Below, piece by piece: positions 1-7,316 of a DNA stretch of 64,000 bases. The stretch covers positions 1-64,000 of the forward strand of contig NZ_SULH01000003.1 in the NCBI RefSeq assembly GCF_007115095.1, written 5' to 3'. The notes under the pieces are model-generated. The model worked only from the letters and a program-made list of their open reading frames with translations. It made no database searches and was not told the origin of the DNA. Both the position numbers and the translations under genes were made by a program. Source of the DNA: Levilactobacillus enshiensis (lineage in GTDB: Bacteria; Bacillota; Bacilli; Lactobacillales; Lactobacillaceae). The first letter of the stretch is position 1. The number at the start of each line of letters is the position of its first letter.

Positions 1-41
1 AAGCGGCTTTACCGCGGTAGAATACCGTGGCAAAGCCGCTT
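1..41. terminator. long hairpin at window start
   Basis: The arms AAGCGGCTTT and AAAGCCGCTT close a stem that continues through ACCGCGGTA and TACCGTGG around a short loop. No T-run follows directly on the plus strand, so it may be a terminator of a gene left of the window or a plain hairpin. Confidence 0.4.
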
Positions 42-158
42 AGACAGGACTCGAAAAATTATATTATTTTACCTGTCAACTTGACAGGGACTAGTACACA
101 GAAGAATATTGGCTTCTGAAACAGCTGATTTCATTTTTTACCATTATCGTGTCGAAAC

Positions 159-271
159 GTGCGCCACCAGGCAGTTTGTTGCGCTTAACCCGAGCACAGA
201 AATTATGCCAAGGCCAGGCATAATCCCTGTTCTCACGTTAATGCTCGCAAACTAACCGCCTGATGGCCCAC
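159..271 (+). repeat. palindromic intergenic element, copy 1
   Basis: This is a 113-bp imperfect palindrome bounded by GTG and CAC, preceded by GAAACGTG and by a smaller hairpin (about 104-131). The arms pair as CCAGGC with GCCTGATGG, GTTTG with CAAAC, TTAAC with GTTAA, and an inner hairpin with TTATGCC and GGCATAA. It shares its constant blocks with copies at 21154, 23171, 37346, 46691 and 48504. It lies 20 bp beyond the 3' end of the GH30 gene. Confidence 0.75.
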
Positions 272-291
272 TTCCCTTTTCCTATACCTGA

Positions 292-1626
292 TTAATCGAT
301 CACAAACGTATTAAATGAATTTGGCGCCAAAGTTGCTGCGACGCTCTTGGAAGCATCCTCTGGGTCAGCAAACGTGAATGGTAAGGCGCGTTCCAGTGCA
401 TTTTGAACGACCACGACTAACTGCCCATCTGGGTTGCGGAAGGCCTTGCCCATCGAGTTGAAGTGGCCAGTCGTTTCTAAGACTTGGGCCCCTGGCTTAA
501 CGTAGTGCGCGTAATGCCGCATCACGTAATATTCAGGGTTACGCGTCACAGACTGGGTCTTAGAATCAATGGAGAACATTGAGTTTTGGTGCCAGCCCCA
601 CGTACTGATAGAATCCCCTAAAATGATGTTCCAGTACGTGTAAGCCGTAGCGCCAGCCGTCAAGTAATGGTTGACCAAGTGGAAAATATATTCCGCATAG
701 GACCAACTGTTGTCACCATAACCACATTCCGATTCCGTTTGAACCAGCTCAATTTCTGGCCACGAGCTGTGCGTCCGCTCAATCGCATTTTGACCAGCCC
801 ACTGGTAACCAATCCCCTTGATGTACTTCCGAGCTTCATCGTCGAATAGGATGTTGTCAACGTAACGGTTATAGTTGTCCAACTTGATTCCCGAAGCGTT
901 GAACGACATATCCTCGGGACCGTTCAGCGTTCCCAAGAAGATTTCCGTGTCGATGCCTTCCTTTTCAAAGGTTGGCCCCAGGTAGTCGCGAATGAAGACC
1001 TTTAAGTCATCACTGTTCCAGAGACAAGACGGGAACTTTTGATCCGCGAAAACTTCATTTTGTGGACAAACACGCGCGATGTGGATTCCCTGCTTTTCGT
1101 AAGCGCGAATGTACTTAACGAAGTAATTGGCGTAGGCCTGCAGGTTTTCTGGGGTCATCACGATGCGACCAAAATTATAGACCTTAGGAAACTTCATCCA
1201 GGTCGGTGGCGTCCAAGGGCTGGCAAATAATTGTAGATTGGGTTGATACTTCTTTGCATTATTGATGTATGGAATCAACGTTTGTTTGTCATGATCAACG
1301 GAGAAGTCCTTCAAGTCATAATCGCCGTCAGTCTCATCGTAGCTGTACCACGTTTCGGCAAAATCATTAGCGCCAATTGGTGTCCGGTTAAAGGTAAAGT
1401 TCAGTTCTTCCGGTGAGAATAAATCCTTGTAGATCTCTTGTTGCTGGTCATCGGCCAACTTACTTAATGGCAGGTAGCCCAACTCGTTAAAGCACCCACC
1501 GAAGCCGCGTAACTTCTGCAACCCCTTCCCGGTCAATTGTAAATCTGTGGAAGCCGTCACTTTAGTAGTGGTTGGTGTTTTTTCTTGTAAATAGTTATCT
1601 GGTGTACTTTCAATCCAGGTGGTCAT
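292..1626 (-). CDS. GH30-family glycosidase
   Basis: A retaining beta-glycosidase of family GH30, which includes glucosylceramidase, beta-1,6-glucanase and beta-xylosidase types. The 444-residue protein has no signal peptide, so it should act in the cytoplasm on imported oligosaccharides. The family N-terminal motif FGGCFNELG is at residues 42-50. The acid/base is seen in CPQNE (Glu191) and the likely nucleophile in QTESE (Glu298). It is the last gene of a three-gene operon, 44 bp behind the MFS carrier and after the GH42 gene, which suggests sequential trimming of a beta-linked plant oligosaccharide. The start is preceded by AAGGAGG. The exact substrate cannot be read from sequence. Confidence 0.85.
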   Translation of the reverse strand: MTTWIESTPDNYLQEKTPTTTKVTASTDLQLTGKGLQKLRGFGGCFNELGYLPLSKLADDQQQEIYKDLFSPEELNFTFNRTPIGANDFAETWYSYDETDGDYDLKDFSVDHDKQTLIPYINNAKKYQPNLQLFASPWTPPTWMKFPKVYNFGRIVMTPENLQAYANYFVKYIRAYEKQGIHIARVCPQNEVFADQKFPSCLWNSDDLKVFIRDYLGPTFEKEGIDTEIFLGTLNGPEDMSFNASGIKLDNYNRYVDNILFDDEARKYIKGIGYQWAGQNAIERTHSSWPEIELVQTESECGYGDNSWSYAEYIFHLVNHYLTAGATAYTYWNIILGDSISTWGWHQNSMFSIDSKTQSVTRNPEYYVMRHYAHYVKPGAQVLETTGHFNSMGKAFRNPDGQLVVVVQNALERALPFTFADPEDASKSVAATLAPNSFNTFVID

Positions 1627-1670
1627 CAGTCTTTTCCTCCTTAGAAATCAGTTCAAGTTATCTTTAATCT

Positions 1671-2918
1671 TTATTTTGTCGAACGAATCATTTGAATGAA
1701 GATGCAGGCGAGCAAGACGAAGACGATGGCAATTGGGAAGACCAGCTTGTAGCCCCCCATCACGACCACGATACTCGTCACGATAGGACCGACCGTTTGG
1801 CCTAAAGTCGTCGCAATGTTCAAAATCCCTAAATCCTTACCAGCCTCTTCTTTGTTTGGCAAAACGTCAATGTTCAGTGCCTGGTCAACGGCACCGTAAA
1901 CAGCGTAGCCTAAGCCGGCAAACCCGGCAAATAGAATCATGGAGAATGGCGAGCGCATGACCCATGGTAACAAGTACCCAATTGCCAGCAATACGGCTGA
2001 AACAATGACGGGCAACTTCCGGCGACCAATGGCATCAGAAATCGCACCTGAAGCCAAGGAACCGACTAAGCCGACGATCATGGTCACCACGGACATGATT
2101 GAAATCGTTGCAGCGGCATCTGCCTTGCCTTGGCCAATATAACTTTCCAAAATATATAATTGATAATTCAAGATCATGTAATAACTGAAAATCAACAAGG
2201 TCCGGCCCAAGAAGGCTAACCAGAAATCACGTGCGCCCTTTAATGGCGGACGGAATGAAGCCAACAATTCGCCAAACCCACCTTCAACAGCGGGAAGATC
2301 TTTCGCTGACTTTTCACTAGGCCAAACGATAACGGTACAGATGCCGGCAATTCCCATAAGAATTCCGGCGATAATGAAGCCGGGAATTTGAATCGAGATG
2401 AATCGGGCACCAATCAAGGTCCCCACTGAAGTCCCAGTCGTCGTCCCCGCAGACATGAAGGCTGACATTGTCGCCCGCATATCATCGGAAACACGATCAG
2501 ATAACGTCGCAATCACTGGCGCAATCATCATGTTCAACCCCACCATACTCAGGCAGTAGGCAATGCCAATAGCCCAAGCGTTGCTTAAGATACCGATTGA
2601 GAACAGTGATAAGCCCCCAACAATCCCACCGGCAACGACCCACGGTGTCCGCCGACCAAAGCGAGAACGCGTCCGGTCAGAAAGGTTCCCGAACAACAGG
2701 TTGGCCACTAATGACGTGATCGCCGTTGCCGCATTCAAAACACCGAAAATCGCAGTTGATGTACTAGGTCCAACCAAGTCTTTCAAATGTTGTGGCAGTA
2801 GCACGGCTGAAACAATCCCCAAACCACCCATCCATAATAACGCGAAGATAAAGAAACTAGCCGAGAAACGAATCTTATTCGATTTACTCATCGTGATCTT
2901 AACTTTTTCATTTTCCAT
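1671..2918 (-). CDS. MFS sugar transporter
   Basis: A 415-residue major facilitator protein with about twelve hydrophobic segments. The typical loop 2-3 signature appears as GNLSDRTRSRFGRR, and the matching loop in the second half as GAISDAIGRRK. It lies between the GH42 and GH30 genes in one operon and so is the likely importer of the oligosaccharide they cleave. The first residues, through MSKSN, are hydrophilic. The start at 2918 follows GAGGAG at good spacing. A cre box lies just upstream, in the gap after the GH42 gene. The family is clear; the substrate is inferred from the neighbours. Confidence 0.8.
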   Translation of the reverse strand: MENEKVKITMSKSNKIRFSASFFIFALLWMGGLGIVSAVLLPQHLKDLVGPSTSTAIFGVLNAATAITSLVANLLFGNLSDRTRSRFGRRTPWVVAGGIVGGLSLFSIGILSNAWAIGIAYCLSMVGLNMMIAPVIATLSDRVSDDMRATMSAFMSAGTTTGTSVGTLIGARFISIQIPGFIIAGILMGIAGICTVIVWPSEKSAKDLPAVEGGFGELLASFRPPLKGARDFWLAFLGRTLLIFSYYMILNYQLYILESYIGQGKADAAATISIMSVVTMIVGLVGSLASGAISDAIGRRKLPVIVSAVLLAIGYLLPWVMRSPFSMILFAGFAGLGYAVYGAVDQALNIDVLPNKEEAGKDLGILNIATTLGQTVGPIVTSIVVVMGGYKLVFPIAIVFVLLACIFIQMIRSTK

Positions 2919-2935
2919 GGTGTTTTCTCCTCAAA

Positions 2936-2949
2936 TGTTTGCGCTTTCA
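2936..2949 (-). promoter_or_regulatory. candidate cre (CcpA) site
   Basis: The minus strand reads TGAAAGCGCAAACA, 13 of 14 to the consensus TGWNANCGNTNWCA. It sits between the GH42 stop and the MFS start, so it could act as an internal repression site or roadblock. Confidence 0.55.
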
Positions 2950-2970
2950 TTTATGACCCGAAGAAGCGGT

Positions 2971-4962
2971 TTATTCCCCTTCAACGATGGCAACGCCCCA
3001 AGGCGCAAGTTGCAGTGATCGTTGCGTTGGTTGGTTGCTGAGCAGTTCATTGCCAGCAACTGGCTGTTTAACTGTCTGTTCCGTGCCTGAATAATTGAAA
3101 TAGTAAGTCAATGTCTTACCCAAGTCATTTTGTCCCTGCTTAACAATTACCGGGAAGTTCTCGGCAAAGGTACTCAGGTTAATTTCCCGCACGTAGTCAC
3201 GAACCAAGTCCGTAATGACTTCAGCAGAGGGGTAGCAGCCCATGTAGATGACTGATCCCTTGCCAAATTGATTCTTCGTGATGGCAGCATAGTCAGACCA
3301 GTTCGGGTCGTCGTAAGTCGCCAGCACCTCAGCCGTATCTGGAATCAAGAGTTCCATCCAGTCCTTTAATTCGGTATCCTGAACGTGCTGTAAAGTTGGT
3401 GTCTGCCCAACTAATTGCGTGCCATCAGGATCAACGAACATTTCGTAATGAACGCCACTAGCTGCAGAAATGATGCCGGGCTGGCGGTCGGTACGGACCT
3501 TAACGTGTTCATCGGTAAAGCCGGATTTGAAGGTGTAGATGACGTGACCACCGCGTTTAACGTAATCGTTCAATGCCTGTAAGAACTCATCGCTGACACT
3601 GTAGAGCGCCGGCACAACGATCAACTTGTAGTCATCCAGGTTGATATGATGTTCATCGGTAATATCCGTTCGCACATTCAACCGGTAAAACTGATCGTAC
3701 AGGGAGCGGAAAAGGTCGTTGTAGTTCCGCTCGTCGGAGAATGGAAAGGCATTGACGGCTGTCAAACTTTGATTGCTGACCAAGAAGGCAACTTCCGACT
3801 TAATCTTGAAGTTTACCAAATGGGCCGACAGTTTTTTCAATTCAGCACCGGTTTGCTTAACTTCGTTGTAGACCGGGTTGGGCTGGAAATCGTGACTCAA
3901 GATTCCCTTCCAGTAGGTTTCAGCTGAATTGTGAATGGAATGCCAGTGCCAGTACTCCACCATGTTGGCCCCAGACGCCAAGTGACTGTATGCTAGCTGG
4001 CGCAATTGTCCCGGATAGGGCACTTGTTGCTTAAAGGCTTGTGCTTGCGTTTCCATTACGAGATAATTATCATGTTTAAGGGTTCTCAATTCATCACCCG
4101 CAAAGGAAACTTCTGTCCCGGTGAGGTGCTTACGAGAAGGATGATAAATGTCGCCCCCGGCGTAATCTAAGGGCTCGCTCGCATCGAAATGGTTCACATC
4201 TGGCTGAATTCCGTATGAATAGCCACGCCATTCGAAGTCAAAGTTGTGCGTGATAAACTGATCCGGTTGCCGATATTCCTTAACGAGATCAACTTGCCAC
4301 TTGAGATAATCCGTAACGAGCTGTTGGCGGTACTTATCGAATTCCGCTTTCAAGCTCCCATTGATGGTGCCGTCCATGGAAGGAAAATCCTCCCAGGCGT
4401 TGATTCGATTGCTCCAGTAATCCAGACCAAATTCGTGATTAAAACGGTCCAAATCGTTATTAAATTCTTGCTTGATAAATTGAACGAACCCTTTTTGAAC
4501 ATTTTCACTGGACGTCCCATAGTGCTTCGTTTCGTTGTCTACCTGAAAGCCAATGACGGCTGGGTGGTTGGCAACGTGCGCCATCATTCTCCGAATAATT
4601 CTTTCTGAATATCGTAAGAATGTTGGGTTACTAATATCAAAAATCTGCCGGGCACCATAGGGTTGACGTTGCCCATTGCGTTGAACCATGACCTCTGGAT
4701 ACTTTTTAGCTAACCAGGTTGGAATCGCGTAAGTGGGAGTTCCAACGATTACTTTAATCCCAGCATCATGCATGGCATCAAGCACTTTGTCCAATGGCGA
4801 GAAGTCAAAAACGCCATCTTGCTTTTCGTAAGTCCCCCAGGTACTCTCCCCAATACGGACAACGTTGATGTTGGCTGCGGTCATCATTTCGATATCTTTA
4901 TCGAGTCGGTCGACTGGTAAATATTCGTAATAGTAGGCTGTTCCGTATAAAATATTTTTCAT
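2971..4962 (-). CDS. GH42 beta-galactosidase
   Basis: A 663-residue family GH42 enzyme that releases terminal beta-galactose (or alpha-L-arabinopyranose) from small oligosaccharides. The N-terminus LYGTAYYYEYLP is the family barrel start. The acid/base is in FQVDNE (Glu144) and the nucleophile in VMETQAQ (Glu304). The length is normal for the family. No signal peptide is visible, so it is cytoplasmic. It is the first gene of the operon with the MFS carrier and GH30. The start at 4962 follows GAGGG, and a cre box lies 23 bp upstream. The divergent AraC regulator is the probable local activator. Confidence 0.9.
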   Translation of the reverse strand: MKNILYGTAYYYEYLPVDRLDKDIEMMTAANINVVRIGESTWGTYEKQDGVFDFSPLDKVLDAMHDAGIKVIVGTPTYAIPTWLAKKYPEVMVQRNGQRQPYGARQIFDISNPTFLRYSERIIRRMMAHVANHPAVIGFQVDNETKHYGTSSENVQKGFVQFIKQEFNNDLDRFNHEFGLDYWSNRINAWEDFPSMDGTINGSLKAEFDKYRQQLVTDYLKWQVDLVKEYRQPDQFITHNFDFEWRGYSYGIQPDVNHFDASEPLDYAGGDIYHPSRKHLTGTEVSFAGDELRTLKHDNYLVMETQAQAFKQQVPYPGQLRQLAYSHLASGANMVEYWHWHSIHNSAETYWKGILSHDFQPNPVYNEVKQTGAELKKLSAHLVNFKIKSEVAFLVSNQSLTAVNAFPFSDERNYNDLFRSLYDQFYRLNVRTDITDEHHINLDDYKLIVVPALYSVSDEFLQALNDYVKRGGHVIYTFKSGFTDEHVKVRTDRQPGIISAASGVHYEMFVDPDGTQLVGQTPTLQHVQDTELKDWMELLIPDTAEVLATYDDPNWSDYAAITKNQFGKGSVIYMGCYPSAEVITDLVRDYVREINLSTFAENFPVIVKQGQNDLGKTLTYYFNYSGTEQTVKQPVAGNELLSNQPTQRSLQLAPWGVAIVEGE

Positions 4963-4984
4963 TATTTATCCCTCATTTATTTCT

Positions 4985-4998
4985 TGTAAACGCTTACT
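4985..4998. promoter_or_regulatory. candidate cre site, GH42/AraC divergon
   Basis: TGTAAACGCTTACT matches 13 of 14 positions of the cre consensus and is nearly palindromic. It sits in the 127-bp gap between the divergent GH42 and AraC genes, so CcpA could repress the sugar operon, and perhaps the regulator, when preferred sugars are present. Confidence 0.7.
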
Positions 4999-5089
4999 GT
5001 GCTTATTATTACCGATTTAGTAAAGCTTGTACATGGCTATTTTCGGCCAAAAAAGACCCAAATCAAACCTTTTAGGAGGGAAAAATCCC

Positions 5090-5959
5090 ATGGATATCCT
5101 TAAAAATGCCCACCGGCTCCCGGTTCTCGATTGGAACCTAAACTTCTTTGGCGGCCATTATCAAAAAGTAGCGAATAATTGGGAGGCCCCCTTAGACAAA
5201 CACCAAGCCTTTGAGCTCATCTTTGTTATCGAAGGACAGGAAGGCCTCTCCATTGAACACGAATCCTATACCCTCAATCAGGGCGACTTCGTTTTGATTC
5301 CGCCAGGTTTTCGCCACGTTGCTCACGCAATTGACCACCTCACCTACTTCTGTTTTCACTTTGACTTGGACGAACCCAACTTCATCGTCCAGTTGATTCA
5401 GAATTCACCAATCTATTTTCCGAAAGGTGCGGAGCTGAATCGTGACATCTGCCCTATTTTGCGGGAATTGATTGCGCTGGTCTCCTTATCTGCCGACTAC
5501 TCCTTCAAGGACAAGATGCAGATTCAAATTTACCTGTCACAGATTCTGATGATCTTTAGCACGCTTATTCCGGAAAAATCGGCTGCGACCAATGCTAATC
5601 AATCCCGTTACGCCAAAATCATTGCGGAATCGTTGAAGTCCACGCTAAACGAAATGATTCTGCACCCCGTTGACGGCGATACCGAACAGATTTCAATTGC
5701 CGACCTCATGGCCTCAATTGGTATCAGTGAGGGGTACGGCAACCGCGTCTTTAAGGAGGCTTATGGCTTTTCACCACAGAAATACCTGTCTGAATTGAAA
5801 TTGAAATGGGCGAAGAAGATGCTCCTGAAGCCGCAATTCAGTGTTGCTGAGATTGCCACCACTCTGGGGTACCAGAATGCCTCACACTTCAGCCGGCAAT
5901 TCAAACGGTGGACGAAAATGTCACCAAAGACTTATCGGCAGATTGTGGCGAAGACTTAA
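5090..5959 (+). CDS. AraC-family transcriptional regulator
   Basis: A 289-residue regulator with an N-terminal cupin-type sensing domain (for example the stretch GDFVLIPPGFRH) and a C-terminal AraC DNA-binding domain with two helix-turn-helix units. The second reads SVAEIATTLGYQNASHFSRQ. The start at 5090 is chosen because TAGGAGGG lies at the correct distance; the longer frame from 5027 has no such site. It is divergent from the GH42-MFS-GH30 operon and is therefore the likely sugar-responsive activator of it. The ligand is unknown. Confidence 0.85.
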   Translation: MDILKNAHRLPVLDWNLNFFGGHYQKVANNWEAPLDKHQAFELIFVIEGQEGLSIEHESYTLNQGDFVLIPPGFRHVAHAIDHLTYFCFHFDLDEPNFIVQLIQNSPIYFPKGAELNRDICPILRELIALVSLSADYSFKDKMQIQIYLSQILMIFSTLIPEKSAATNANQSRYAKIIAESLKSTLNEMILHPVDGDTEQISIADLMASIGISEGYGNRVFKEAYGFSPQKYLSELKLKWAKKMLLKPQFSVAEIATTLGYQNASHFSRQFKRWTKMSPKTYRQIVAKT

Positions 5960-6013
5960 CTTTTCTAAATTCAGGTTCAACCCTAATTTTCTTTAAAGTA
6001 GGAAGGCTAACTG

Positions 6014-6250
6014 ATGATCCGGCTTTGGCAACTTGCGGATGATGGCGATATTGTGCAATTTAAATTCCAAGTGGAATCCGATGAGAAAACAGGGACTGTC
6101 CTATACAGTCGTCAACGACAAGCAACAAAATTTGAAACGCTACTCATTGACAACTATCCTGAAAACTATAGACAACATATCAGAAGAACCTTGTTCAATA
6201 TGGGAGCTATCAATAAATTCTCTAAACAGTATACAATCGCTTGGTACTAA
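6014..6250 (+). CDS. small hypothetical protein
   Basis: This 78-residue soluble protein is not assigned to a family. It starts MIRLWQLADDGDIVQF and is rich in charged and aromatic residues. The segment YPENYRQHIRRTLFNMG could form a helix. AGTAGGAAGG precedes the ATG at usable spacing, which favours a real gene over an overlapping frame from 6033. It follows the AraC gene by 54 bp and could be read from the same transcript. Confidence 0.5.
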   Translation: MIRLWQLADDGDIVQFKFQVESDEKTGTVLYSRQRQATKFETLLIDNYPENYRQHIRRTLFNMGAINKFSKQYTIAWY

Positions 6251-6372
6251 GCGATTATTCATCTTACTAAATATGCCATTTAGACCGAGACGCCATGTAT
6301 TTTAGTAATCCAGTATCCTCAAAATAGTATTTATTCAGAGTGAACGCTATAATCCAAGCGGAGGCGAGATAG

Positions 6373-6654
6373 ATGAACAAGCGACAGGAATTACAAACGG
6401 AACGCGTCAGTACTCGTATCAGTAAGTCAGTTAAGGTAAAGGCTCAAGCAAACCTCGAGAAAAGGGGCCTCACAATTGCCGAATATATGAGAATTGTCCT
6501 TTCTAGCGTCGCCGAAAACGGGCTACCAACCAATTTTGGCCAACCGAATCAAGAGGTGCTCGATTCTATCCATGAAATGATTGACGCCAAAGCAAATGAT
6601 AACCTACTACCAGGTGGGACTGTTGAAGAATTCGAGCGAAAACTCAACTCGTAA
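6373..6654 (+). CDS. RelB/DinJ-type antitoxin, orphan
   Basis: A 93-residue protein whose N-terminus (ERVSTRISKSVKVKAQANL, then GLTIAEYMRIVLSSV) is the ribbon-helix-helix pattern of RelB/DinJ antitoxins. These dimerise, bind operator DNA and neutralise a RelE/YafQ-type RNase. GGAGG precedes the start and TATAAT lies at 6348-6353. No toxin gene follows: the next 100 bases hold only a short open frame with no RelE features, then a terminator. It may be a remnant, or may act on a toxin elsewhere. Confidence 0.65.
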   Translation: MNKRQELQTERVSTRISKSVKVKAQANLEKRGLTIAEYMRIVLSSVAENGLPTNFGQPNQEVLDSIHEMIDAKANDNLLPGGTVEEFERKLNS

Positions 6655-6755
6655 CCCATTCCATTTACGACACAGGTAACCCGACAAAAGCCCACAATGG
6701 TGCGAACATATCCTGGAATTATGCTTTGATGGTTACCATAACAGAAGTTTCTAAA

Positions 6756-6798
6756 AACCCTCTCTAGCCTTTTAACATCAAGGTTAGAGAGGGTTTCT
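6756..6798. terminator. hairpin terminator, probably bidirectional
   Basis: AACCCTCTCTAGCC pairs with GGTTAGAGAGGGTT. The T-run is better on the minus strand (TTTTTAG) than on the plus strand (TTTCTTAT). It can therefore end both the antitoxin transcript and the minus-strand transcript that encodes the 30-residue peptide. Confidence 0.7.
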
Positions 6799-6917
6799 TA
6801 TGGATCAACAATAAGTAGAGCGTATCCCTTTCATCACAGAGAACATGGAAAGATAGTTCGCTCTGATAAATGTCGCAAAGGATTACTCCCATATGAACTT
6901 TTATTTTTTATTTATAT

Positions 6918-7010
6918 TTAACAATCAATTTTTTCTAGTAATTGAACGAACACTACACTCAAAATTGCTACGATAACATAAAGAATCGTTATTTTTCTTT
7001 CTCTGCTCAT
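6918..7010 (-). CDS. 30-residue membrane peptide, toxin-like
   Basis: A very short gene with strong expression signals. GGGAGG lies 6 bp before the ATG and a perfect TATAAT at 7038-7043. The peptide begins MSRERK, continues with one hydrophobic helix (ITILYVIVAILSVVFVQLL), and ends EKIDC. That layout (charged start, single membrane helix, polar tail) is shared by type I toxins and by small regulatory membrane peptides. It lacks the conserved Fst-family motif, so no family is claimed. A bidirectional terminator lies downstream, as in convergent toxin/antisense loci. No antisense promoter was identified with certainty. Confidence 0.55.
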   Translation of the reverse strand: MSRERKITILYVIVAILSVVFVQLLEKIDC

Positions 7011-7037
7011 TTCACACCTCCCGCATCGGTTGACACA

Positions 7038-7043
7038 ATTATA
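7038..7043 (-). promoter_or_regulatory. -10 box of the 30-residue peptide gene
   Basis: The minus strand reads TATAAT 28 bp before the ATG. No good -35 box is present at 17 bp (the region reads GTGCAT), so a weak or extended promoter is likely. The 5' leader would be about 20 nt. Confidence 0.55.
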
Positions 7044-7273
7044 CATGAAGTAACCCCCGTATGCACGAGAAACACCCTAAACAATTCTTAATATAACATT
7101 GTTTTTAATTTAATAAACGTTCTAATTTCTCTAAATTATCTTCTAATACACACATCAGTGACTAGCGGTTAACAATGTGATTGCTCGCCAATTATTTTCC
7201 CCGTTTAGGTCAGCTTTGGGTCTTTTCAGGTCTGATTAACCGCTTTCATTCGGTTGGTTGTCCTGTTAAACTA

Positions 7274-7294
7274 GTAGCGAAAGCGTTTCACTAC
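7274..7294. promoter_or_regulatory. operator-like palindrome before GH3 gene
   Basis: A 21-bp inverted repeat in which GTAG, GAAA, TTTC and CTAC pair across a central C, with two mismatched pairs. Its size and form resemble LacI-family operators. It lies 23 bp before the GH3 start, so it could block transcription. No regulator gene is adjacent. Confidence 0.45.
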
Positions 7295-7316
7295 ATAACT
7301 GAAAAGGAGCTTTTTT

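Larger units (their letters stand above)
7011..7316. other. intergenic region before the GH3 gene
   Basis: This 306-bp AT-rich gap holds the divergent promoter of the 30-residue peptide gene on the left and the GH3 control region on the right. A weak cre-like site (ATTAACCGCTTTCA at 7235-7248, 12 of 14) and a 21-bp operator-like palindrome at 7274 are the only clear elements. Confidence 0.5.

Noticed and set aside
6655..6755. Short open frame after the RelB/DinJ gene as a toxin remnant
   Set aside because: About 33 codons without any RelE-type residue pattern and without a ribosome site.
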